This document shows, piece by piece, positions 7,093 through 14,415 of a DNA stretch of 14,415 nt (its first letter is position 1; every line of letters begins with the position of its first letter). The notes below the pieces were generated by a model that saw only the letters and a program-made list of their open reading frames with translations, was not told the DNA's origin and did no database searches. This DNA is from Phoronis ovalis. Its lineage: Eukaryota > Phoronida > Phoronidae. The stretch spans positions 1-14,415 of the forward strand of contig JAOXYB010032520.1 in the NCBI GenBank assembly GCA_028565635.1, in the 5' to 3' direction. A program made the position numbers and the translations under genes.

Positions 7093-10000
7093 CTGTAAAA
7101 CAACATAGTTTTATATTTTGATACGCGATTTGGTACGCCTTGTATCGACACATTTCTACCACAATATATGTAGTTTGTGACTTCGTATTCATAACACTTT
7201 TAGAGTACGAAACAGCTAAGCAGGGAATCACCGAGCAATTACGCATGCATTTTATAATTAGCCAGTGGTAGAACAAGCTAGGTTAGCCTGCCTTGCCTGA
7301 TAATATCTACCAGCCTGGTTTATACAATACATGTACTTCTAGATTAAATATGAATATTTCGTCACACAAAATACAACATATAACGTGAAGGCAAAGACAC
7401 ATATCGATACGAACCGTATGTAAAACATAGTATTAATTTAATTAATATAAATTTATTTACACCATAAAACATACGTTTATAATACTTAATCTTGAAGACA
7501 GCACACAAATAGAAATAAAGAATTAATTTAATATTTCATTATTATAACAATTAAACCACGCGTAATTTCAGGTAAAATTTTCACACATCTTCACAAACAG
7601 TTTCGCTACTGTGTTTAAAAAACTAGCACTGTCGAGCTGTTCAGTGGTTGGGATATCTATCAAAAAACATACAAAATACTTCTGACAAACATTCATGCCT
7701 GTTGAAAATCTATGAGAGTCAATTTGACTAATTAAAGATATTATTCTATTCCATAGTTATCATGATGTTCCACAATTATCACCACCGTTGAGATATTTCA
7801 TGAAATTTTCCAAACAATTTTTTGAGTTGTTTTTGAAGCTTTATAAAACATTTTATCAGAAATTATATCTGAATACTATGTATTTGAATGATTTACCTCA
7901 TCTATGTAACCTCTAAATCTCTCCTCGTTGCTGTACGTATTTCTGCCAATGTATACCGGTTGGCTCTTTTGAACTGGCGCCCCTGCCGAGTAGTAAAAAG
8001 CACAATCAATTAATTGAAATACGAGAAAGATTCTCACACCTACGTTACTTGAACGGAACACGCGCAGTGAAGTGAATAGAAAATTTACTCAGATGCACAA
8101 TTAGCACAACTTAACTTACCTGAATTTTGCGTGCTTAGCGAGCCACTTTGCTGTACACCATTCATGTAAAATGACAACAATGGGGTGTCACCATCATACG
8201 TAAAAAGAACATGATGCCACTCGTTGATGGGGGCTGAGGCAGTGTATTCCCATCCCTGGGCGCTATTTGTGTCAGCAGCTGTTATTAATGTACATCCACA
8301 AACCTCTGTACTTTGACAGCTAAAATAGAGGTATGATGCAATGGTGTATGAATTTCAAAGATACAGTTTCCCATATGAGATAGTTATAAGATAAAGTTCA
8401 ACTGACAAATATGATTGTGATAAAGTCAGTAAATTTACAAGAAATTCAAAAGATTTCACTCATCGCACCCTACTTACAGATGAAAAACTTTGTTTGCATT
8501 GTCTCATAGGACTAAATAATTTGATTCCACGTACCGAATGTACCCGTGATATTTCCGCTATCCTTATACCTAGGCAAAATTACCTTACTTTTATTTGCTA
8601 AGAAATGTCATGCAACGAGTTTTAACACTATTCAAATGCAATGACTGGGACTGAGTTAATCATGAAATAATTTCTATGACGTTAAGCTGTTATTATAAGT
8701 CGATTTTGTGCTATATGCTACCACAAGCATCGGGAGCGGTCTTAAGCTTTTATTTTTATGGCAACGCCAAAATGCGAACGCCCATCGGATGTACGTGAAA
8801 CTAATCTAGATGTGATCTGGGGATTTTCTTTTCATTAGTCAAGGATTTTGATCTAATGCCTCGAACTCCCTAAAATTACCACTGAGGAGCTGATATCATA
8901 TGTTTTGCAATATCAATATTTAAGTTGGTTCTGTTGATTCATTGACGTCTGGAATAGAAATGAGATTATTACCGTATATCCCAACTTCCATCAGTCCACC
9001 AACCATTCCCTACAACTGTTGAATAAACGCCATCAAGTCCTGTTCTTTTGAACCATACGCTTACACTTAACTTTGTACCCCAAACGTAGTTCTGCAACCC
9101 GGCAATTTGCACGTCATTCGAGAAATCTACAAGAAGGGCACCTCCACCCTGCAATATTTTTGAACACATATATATTTATATACATTTGCCAAATCAAAAA
9201 CTTTTATATCCTGGCAATAAACGTAGGACTACACTTTTTATCTGGACTACACTTTGTGTTTTATCATTCTCCAGCTGTTACGCTAATTTCTATATATTTA
9301 TAACCATTTTATTTATTACTTTTGTACTGAAATTCGTCCTCGTACTGTAGCTTTAAAGCACAGACCGAAGGTCACTTTGATATAGGTATTTTGCATGGTG
9401 GAAATATATTTTGTTATTCTTAAATTCATCACAAAAATTCGGGGGTGATAACATTCAGTCTTATTTTCGTAAGAAAAGCTCTTAATAAAAGATGCCTGGA
9501 GAAGATGATAGGAAAATCAAAAGTATTTTCGAAATTGTATGTGCAAATTCACGGAACTTGATTCAGGTCTTTTTTGTTATACTCACCAGAGCGTAGCTGT
9601 CGGTACTTACAACAGCGCCATTGTATGCTGTGCCACTGTAACCGTTAGCAGACTGATCCTCAAAATCGGAATCAAACGACCAGTAGCCCAATAGCCCGTC
9701 CTTCATGTCTTAAAGTAACGAATTGTTTTATGTAGTAAATATAAAATAAACGTAGTATAATAATTAAGTTTTAATCACATGTTAAAATTCTAAGAAAAAT
9801 ATATTCTAGCATAACTTAGAAGTTAGATAAAACAGCTTCAAAGTATAGTAGTTTTAATACTTTTGACCGCTGCGCGTTACAATTGGTAAAAATTATTTTA
9901 GTTTGTTATGTTATAGTTAGGTAAAGACGTTATAATTTGGACTGAAGAAATACTGTTGCTTTAGTTATCTTATGGCATCATTCAGCAATGAAATTAAGTA

Positions 10001-11887
10001 CGCATGACCATTCCACACAGGAATATCCACGTTTTCTTGCAAACTATGGTACTAAATTTCTGGAGAAACCCTAGCTTGGAGCTACTGTCTTTTACAAAAT
10101 ATGAAACTGTCACAACTTCGATCATCTTTTGCTACTGAGTGATGCCACCAAGTAGAAATGGATTTTACGTCATTAGGTTTTTGTGATATTCGAGTTAGTT
10201 TTTTATCTATTTTACGTCCTAAGTTTAATTAAAAAATTATTTTACTTACTGAACACCTTAGGGCACTTGTATCTAACCGAATAATCGTCACATGAGGCAT
10301 CAGGTTGATCTGCATTAAGGCAGACTAAGCCCGCGCTTCTAGAACATACTTCTGGTGCTCGCAAAACATCATTAATTACACTAAGGTCACGGCTGAATAT
10401 AGTTGTCCCTGTTTTACACTCAATGTCCAGAGGTGTTATACCTTTACAAACATCATTGCCTGCTAGCTGCAAGAATGGGGTCTATATATAGCGTTGTTTA
10501 CTACAAGGTTAGCATTAACGTTGAATTCCCGCAGTCGGAAATACTGACTTTTCAAGTCCTTCCCTTTAAAGTCGGACTTAAACTATCTACATTTCTGATT
10601 GGTCGTTTGTTATAACTTTAAACAGGAGAATCTCCATAACTACTACATAATCCAAGTAAACAATTGAAAAAAATAATAAAGAACATTGGTTCCATATAAA
10701 AATACTCAAAACTATAGCTATGGCCATTATCACTGCTGAATATAACACCATGATACGGAACGGACTAATGGGAATTGAGTTAACTTCTTGTTTTAATAAA
10801 AATATCAAAATTATACTTTAATGCTGTTGGCAAAATCATTTCCAGTTTCTCATAGTATATTAGATGACATGAAGAAGCTTTAAAGAGTTATTTAACTATG
10901 AGACGATATCAGCATTTGAATGTTAAGCTATAATTTTGCTAAAACGCGCGATAAGTAAGGATTCAAGGTGACTTATTTGTTTACGACTTACTCGAAGTTC
11001 CACTAAACTTTCGTTGTCAGTATATCCAGATGGGCCATCTCGGTTGTACCACTGGGTCCAGTACTCTTCTAAAGAAGTGAAATGGACAATATATTTTTTG
11101 GACAGTATCAACAATTTTTTCAACATATCTGAAATTGGGTGACGAATAATATACGTATACCACCTATGAAATATTTTCAGTATCAACTTGGTTCTGCCAT
11201 CTCTTGTCCACTTTTTATGCAAGTTCACAACACAGACGGTGTAATCCGGTAAACTCACAGGCACCTTATATTTATTTTAATCAAAGTGGCATCACTACAT
11301 ATATCCATTTGTTTGTGAACATGTATGTGCACGTATATGTAGAAATATTTTATGTCAATATTAAAAAGGGAATATACTTTAACTACATGCTGTGTGGCCC
11401 ACTGGCTCACATTGTGGCACGATTTCAGATTCTTTAATGGACATGGTGCATCTGACAATTAAGATGTACCACCGGTGCAACCAGAAGAAAAATATGTGTA
11501 GTAATTAAATACTTTTGTCCCCATTTGACACCCCATAATACACAAGTGTATCATTTTACCTAGTGAATTCTCCTTGTGTATCACCTGCCAATCTGTGTTT
11601 TCAATCAACATGTTATTATATACATGTACAAAGCTGGATGTTAAGTAGTAAGCCCGGCATTCTTGTGTGTTTCTATTATAACAAGCAATACTGCATGGAG
11701 ATCCCTGCAAACTCAAATGTTGACATTCTTGAGAGCAAGAGGAACGAGTACTCCTAATTGAACTCACATATTCGTGTGAAGAAACCAACAATCTATCTGG
11801 TATAATACGAAATAAGCTGCCAGCATAGGCAATTATAATTAAGTTTGCAACGGAAACGTACAGACATATCAGACTTTTGAACGACAT
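7018..11887 (-). CDS. Secreted PAN/apple - WxxW - LamG-like protein (copy B), complete 8-exon gene
   Basis: I assembled this from eight exons: 11560-11887, 10992-11068, 10250-10466, 9587-9708, 8973-9148, 8120-8319, 7897-7982 and 7018-7092. Every intron is GT..AG and the phases agree at all seven junctions (1,0,1,0,2,1,0). The total is 1281 nt, or 426 residues plus TAG. Domain order by residue: signal peptide 1-22, PAN/apple-like 30-109, WxxW domain about 111-206, and LamG-like concanavalin-A jelly roll about 211-423. PAN domains bind proteins or glycans. WxxW domains occur in gel-forming mucins and CILP, and LamGL folds occur in secreted adhesion and lectin-like proteins. I infer a secreted binding or matrix protein; the ligand is unknown. 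No transmembrane segment is visible after the signal peptide. I know of no named gene with exactly this domain order, so I give no symbol. Transcription start and poly(A) site were not located. Confidence 0.88.
7897..7982 (-). CDS. Copy B exon 7: LamG-like jelly roll, near C terminus
   Basis: The exon has 86 nt. The acceptor is CTCGGCAG|GGGCGCC (phase 1) and the donor is GATGAG|GTAAATC (phase 0). It encodes (G)APVQKSQPVYIGRN, then TYSNEERFRGYIDE. The strand I-G-R-N followed by F-x-G-x-I-D-E is the usual end of LamGL domains. Intron 6 between exons 6 and 7 is the shortest of the gene, at 137 nt. Confidence 0.83.
8120..8319 (-). CDS. Copy B exon 6: LamG-like jelly roll, WHH strand
   Basis: The exon has 200 nt. 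The acceptor is TCTATTTTAG|CTGTCAAAG (phase 2) and the donor is AATTCAG|GTAAGTT (phase 1). It encodes (R)CQSTEVCGCTLI, then GWEYTASAPI, NEWHHVLFTYDG and SFYMNGVQQSGSLS. W-H-H-V-x-x-T-Y-D-G followed by Y-x-N-G is the strongest signature of the LamGL family. A three-cysteine cluster (CQSTEVCGC) sits just after the exon start and could form a local disulfide. Confidence 0.84.
8973..9148 (-). CDS. Copy B exon 5: LamG-like jelly roll, central strands
   Basis: The exon has 176 nt. The acceptor is ATATTGCAG|GGTGGAGG (phase 0) and the donor is GATATACG|GTAATAAT (phase 2). It encodes GGGALLVDFSNDVQIAG, then TKLSVSVWFKRTG and STVVGNGWWTDGSWDI. The pattern S-V-S-V-W-F-K followed by a V-x-G-N/D strand is characteristic of LamGL folds. 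The split Arg codon CG|C is completed by exon 6. Confidence 0.83.
9587..9708 (-). CDS. Copy B exon 4: start of LamG-like jelly roll
   Basis: The exon has 122 nt. The acceptor is CTTTAAG|ACATGAAG and the donor is GCTCTG|GTGAGT. It encodes (N)MKDGLLGYWSFD, then D-Q-S-A-N-G-Y-S-G and NGAVVSTDSYAL. This is the typical opening of LamGL/Laminin_G_3 domains: G-L-x-x-Y-W-S-F-D, then a D-x-S-x-N-G region and N-G-A. Phase 1 in and 0 out matches exons 3 and 5. It is too short and too intron-bounded to be found by a simple open-frame search. Copy A has lost the whole exon. Confidence 0.8.
10250..10466 (-). CDS. Copy B exon 3: C-terminal half of WxxW domain
   Basis: The exon has 217 nt. The acceptor is TTCTTGCAG|CTAGCAGG (phase 0) and the donor is GTGTTCA|GTAAGT (phase 1). 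It encodes 72 codons beginning LAGNDVCKGITPLDIEC. The hallmark C-terminal WxxW motif follows: GLVCLNADQ, then SCDDYSVRYKCP. Six cysteines fit the disulfide-rich family. Compared with CILP and mucin domains, the half-domain has the expected length. The copy A counterpart (1186-1402) differs at 8 of 217 bases by eye. Confidence 0.86.
10992..11068 (-). CDS. Copy B exon 2: N-terminal half of WxxW domain
   Basis: The exon has 77 nt. The acceptor is ACTTCTTTAG|AAGAGTAC and the donor is CTTCGA|GTAAGT. It encodes EEYWTQWYNRDGPSGYTDNE followed by SLVELR. This is the diagnostic start of the WxxW domain (Mucin2_WxxW family): W-T-x-W, then an aromatic, D-x-P-x-G and D-x-E. The phases (1 in, 0 out) fit exons 1 and 3 exactly. 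The open frame runs on upstream to about 11264, but that part resembles nothing and is taken as intron. Confidence 0.85.
11560..11887 (-). CDS. Copy B exon 1: signal peptide and PAN/apple-like domain
   Basis: The exon has 328 nt. The ATG at 11887-11885 has A at -3 (GAAATATG) and opens a hydrophobic leader, MSFKSLICLYVSVANLIIIA, which ends near the small residues AYAG, a plausible signal-peptidase site. The rest is PAN/apple-like: a CSQEC pair, a PCSIACYN pair, then QECRAYY, and a final DWQVIHKE. Five cysteines lie outside the leader. The donor is CTAG|GTAAAATG, which leaves phase 1 (last base G). That G joins AA of exon 2 to make Glu. Copy A has a same-length exon at 4063-4390. Confidence 0.85.
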
Positions 11888-11926
11888 ATTTCGTCTGGAA
11901 CTGATATGTCAATAACGTTAATAATT

Positions 11927-11995
11927 ATAATGACGCATGACGGTGTGGAATTAAATAGCAGATAAATAAAACTTATAACCGTCATGCGTCATTAT
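11927..11995. repeat. Perfect 18-bp inverted repeat just upstream of copy B start codon
   Basis: ATAATGACGCATGACGGT at 11927-11944 is repeated in perfect reverse complement at 11978-11995, with a 33-base spacer. The nearer arm starts 40 bases upstream of the ATG. Each arm carries two TGACG motifs, the ATF/CREB half-site. It could be a small MITE, a transcribed 5'-UTR hairpin, or a paired regulatory site. Copy A has nothing like it: the two upstream regions diverge about 12-15 bases before the ATG. Confidence 0.7.
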
Positions 11996-12455
11996 TATAG
12001 ATTGTTAATCCCCTATAACACGATTTTATCAATAAAAGTAACTACAACAATGCGCTAATCGATATTATTAATAGATTTGCTCATTCGAAAAAGAAGAGTG
12101 ATTACATTGTTCAAACAAATATGATCAATGCTTGTATAATTATCGAATATGTCAACTGGATAAAATGTAATATTTAAAAAGATCCCCTATATTCTGAACC
12201 GATTATCGTTGTTGCCCTAAGAGTTTTTTTGGCATCTACATTTTACACTTTCCTTGCGTACCCCCTACCTATACTTTGTTTGGCTTTTTGGGGATATATT
12301 GATGTCATAAAATGACCAGCCTACGCTATAATATAATGATAATGATCGTAATATAAATATAAAATTGGAGGGAAAAAAACAAAGAAAAAATATTAAAAAT
12401 AGTTTTAAGGACTGGAGAACATTGTGAGGAGTATACAGAGTTAAACTACACTACG

Positions 12456-12600
12456 TACCGTATTTTTGAATAGATGCCCGTGTTTTAATTTTCTAGGATC
12501 TCGGGAGTCGTTTATTCAGCTGGGCGTTAAATGAAATTTATTTAACGTTTGAGTTTCTTGGTGGGCACTTATTACAAAAGGGGCGTTTCTATGGAGGAAA
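12456..12600. repeat. Interspersed repeat fragment (TACCGTATTTTTGAATA type)
   Basis: TACCGTATTTTTGAATAGATGCCCG is followed by GGGCGTTAAA, TGGGCACTTATTAC and GGGGCGTTTCTATGG. From memory this resembles a widely dispersed short repeat of invertebrate genomes that alternates GGGCGTTTATT-like blocks. No clean ends were found, so the borders are approximate. Confidence 0.35.
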
Positions 12601-12825
12601 TAATTATCAAACTAGATGACTTTTGATCATGACCTCAATGTCAAAACTCCCGACCCTGAGGCTGTCATAGCTTGAATCAGAAGCCTACATGCTGGGACTA
12701 ACCGTTAAGAATTGCAGAATGTTCCTTCCATAAAAATAATTGAAAAGATGCCGAAAAAAAGAAACAAATAAGGAAACGAAGAAAAAAAATTATTATATTT
12801 TTCCTGACCCCCCCAAAAATATCCA

Positions 12826-12982
12826 ACATTAATTTATATTTGAATCTCTTGAATATCCAATAAGTAGCCAACTTTGTATTTATTATTTGAATCTCCCGAA
12901 TATATGAGAAGCCAACTTTATATTTTGAATATCTCGAATCTCCAAATAGCCAACTTTATATTTTGAATCTTTGGAGTATCTT
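12826..12982. repeat. Short tandem repeat, ~38-44-bp units
   Basis: AGCCAACTTTrTATTT begins at 12866, 12910 and 12948, each followed by TGAATCTC or TGAATATCTCGAAT. The spacings are 44 and 38 bases. A partial unit (TTATATTTGAATCTCTTGAATATCC) precedes the first. Confidence 0.65.
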
Positions 12983-13917
12983 ATAACTTTAGGTTGGTCT
13001 GGTTTTCAGCTGAGGCAGTTGTGTCACTATCACATCTGTACATACCGTTAAAACAGTAGACTTGCTACAGGTCCTCCTGGATTTTTCTTATTCTTATTTA
13101 ATTTTATTAAGTGTTCAGTACCTTCTCGAGATCTGATACAACAATGCCAGCTTTAATAATTACCTTTTAAAACGAGAGTATATAATATTTAAATGTGCAT
13201 ATATTTCTTTCGATCATTCAAAAACTAATCATTAATAAAAAGATTAGATTTTTTTTTCTCAAAATGATTCAAAGCCTACGCACTATGAATGTTACAACCC
13301 ACTATAACTCCAAAGCAATAATCATTGATACGATCTGTATGACATAATATATTTTCAATCTTCAAAAAACGCCATTTTTAAAAGAGGAAATCAACATTGG
13401 CATCTTGTCTACTATATTGTGATTTTTTCATTTTAATATAAATCGGATTTAATTTTTTATACATCAATTTCCCAAGCCACATAAAATTCCAAAATCACAT
13501 ATTAAACAGCTGCACAAACAATTTTAGACAATTAAGATATATTATATATACTATGAGAAGTAATATGTTATGAAAATATATTTCTCATAACAAATGTTAA
13601 GGTATATATTCAACTAAAATTCTCTTGTAAACATTTGCAAACAGTAGTAATCATAATTAAGGTAATATATTGTTGTAATTTTAATGCATCAGCACCTTGT
13701 CAGGAAGCAATTGCTTTATCTTAATCTAAACTTAACTTCTGGTGAAATAAAAAAAAATCTGTTTCAATAATATTGCACTATTTCAAAAGGTATGTCCTTC
13801 TTTGGAACAACTAAACATCAAATTCGATCAGTTTTTAACTGAATTATGAAAAACACCATATACATAACAAGTTGAAAAAGTTATCAAGCAGTTGAATGCC
13901 TGGGGTTGAATGGCTGT

Positions 13918-14034
13918 TTATGGTACACGGAGTTGAGAAATGCGAACATCACCAGATACAGCAAGTTGATCAATACTATGAAGAGGCTGAATTCTATGGC
14001 GATACTCCACAAAATGTTGTCCATTTATAGCAAC
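13918..14034 (-). CDS. Galectin, last exon (rest of gene beyond right edge)
   Basis: The minus strand has acceptor TCTTGTTCCAG|GTTGCT, then 38 codons and TAA at 13920-13918. The product reads VAINGQHFVEYRHRI, then LHSIDQLAVSGDVRISQLRV-P. This is the C-terminal third of a galectin carbohydrate-recognition domain: V-x-x-N-G-x-H, F-V-E-Y-x-H-R, a V/I-D-x-L strand and G-D-V-x-I. Galectins bind beta-galactosides and are cytosolic or secreted without a signal peptide. The sugar-contacting H-N-R and W-x-x-E motifs would be in earlier exons outside the window. Whether it has one or several such domains cannot be told, but this exon ends the last one. I see no other galectin exon between 14035 and 14415. 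Confidence 0.88.
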   Translation of the reverse strand, partial: VAINGQHFVEYRHRIQPLHSIDQLAVSGDVRISQLRVP

Positions 14035-14415
14035 CTGGAACAAGAGATATAGTTGTGATTTCAACAGCAGCGATACCTTGTCACACATTTCTGCTATCCA
14101 TATTATACTTCCAAGCTTTTATTTTTGTTTATGCAGCAAAGATCCCAAATGTATAGAGGGCAAAAGTGTGATAGTATATAAGATGAAAATATCTTTTCAC
14201 TTTGTCATTTAAAGTAGATTTAAAGGTGTTGAAAACGTAAAATCTGCATGAAAAACCCTGTTATACAGTAAGGCAATCTGGCAGAAATTAAATTGAAAAA
14301 GCCTCATGCCAATATAAGATGGCATTAGATAGCCAATTGCAGCCAGGGTCTGTAATCCACATGCTGGAAATAGATCTTGGACGCGTATTAATATGTCTTT
14401 TTTCTCTTTCTTTTT
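14035..14415 (-). other. Last intron of the galectin gene (partial)
   Basis: The acceptor-side sequence ATCTCTTGTTCCAG borders the terminal exon. A C/T-poor, AT-rich sequence runs to the right edge without a recognisable galectin exon, so the donor lies outside the window. Confidence 0.5.

Larger units (their letters stand above)
9182..10466. repeat. Tandem-duplicated block, right copy (matches about 351-1402)
   Basis: This is the copy B counterpart, spanning intron 4, exon 4, intron 3 and exon 3. It holds the roughly 237 bases (about 9497-9734) that copy A lacks. Shared anchors include CCTTTTATATCCTGGCAA-like DNA near the left end and AAATATAAAATAAACGTAG at 9737. Confidence 0.85.
7093..11559 (-). 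other. Introns 1-7 of copy B
   Basis: Introns, first to seventh: 11069-11559 (491), 10467-10991 (525), 9709-10249 (541), 9149-9586 (438), 8320-8972 (653), 7983-8119 (137) and 7093-7896 (804). No other exon in a compatible phase with a recognisable domain was seen inside them. The open frame at 11204-11458 in intron 1 has no domain features. Introns 3 and 4 carry the DNA duplicated in copy A. Confidence 0.7.
12001..13917. other. Intergenic region between galectin 3' end and copy B promoter
   Basis: The region is AT-rich. Apart from the repeats at 12456-12600 and 12826-12982 I see no exon on either strand. The galectin 3'-UTR must lie here: on the minus strand ATTAAA occurs near 13677-13682, about 240 bases after the stop, and AATAAA near 13103. 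Either could be the poly(A) signal. Confidence 0.45.

Noticed and set aside
7064-7276. 70-codon open frame on the minus strand
   Set aside because: It is in a different frame from terminal exon 8, which it overlaps, and its sequence is featureless.
7440-7560. CRISPR array or tRNA genes anywhere in the window
   Set aside because: No direct repeats with uniform spacers and no cloverleaf with TTC-G-A-type arm were seen. The DNA is clearly animal.
10403-10615. Plus-strand open frame across the exon 3/intron 2 border
   Set aside because: It is antisense to exon 3 for part of its length and not conserved in copy A.
10923-11264. 113-codon open frame on the minus strand read as a whole gene
   Set aside because: Only residues encoded by 10992-11068 look like protein (WxxW start). 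Clear acceptor and donor sites bound that part, and the rest is intron read-through.

Overview
The window is AT-rich, intron-rich animal DNA. Its short exons have GT..AG borders and matching phases, and it holds microsatellites, minisatellites and non-autonomous DNA transposons. The exons encode secreted extracellular or lectin-type domains (PAN/apple, WxxW, LamG-like jelly roll, galectin). This points to a marine invertebrate metazoan; a mollusc or other lophotrochozoan is a guess from repeat style and domain set, not shown by the sequence. All recognised genes are on the minus strand, so read right to left.

Layout, right to left. (1) 13918-14034: last exon of a galectin; the rest lies beyond the right edge. 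(2) 12000-13900: intergenic DNA with repeats. (3) 7018-11887: a complete eight-exon gene, here called copy B. Its exons join in frame at all seven introns into 426 codons: signal peptide, PAN/apple-like domain, WxxW domain split over two exons, and a LamG-like jelly roll over five exons. (4) 4670-6612: an ~85-bp minisatellite apparently split by a ~1.5-kb element with 12-bp terminal inverted repeats, which carries a nested 618-bp MITE with its own 5-bp target duplication. (5) 1186-4390: copy A, a tandem head-to-tail paralogue of copy B. Exons 1 and 3 are open with conserved borders, exon 2 is at best a frameshifted relic, exon 4 is removed by a ~237-bp deletion, and exons 5-8 are not in the window. 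(6) 33-273: a ~20-bp AT-rich satellite where exon 5 of copy A would be expected.

Copy B would encode a secreted, cysteine-rich glycan- or matrix-binding protein, and a galectin lies directly upstream. The locus may therefore be a small cluster of carbohydrate-recognition genes. Identity between copies A and B is uneven: about 96-97% around exon 3 and intron 3, about 85% in exon 1, and lower elsewhere. This suggests gene conversion or more than one duplication event. All identities are estimates by eye.
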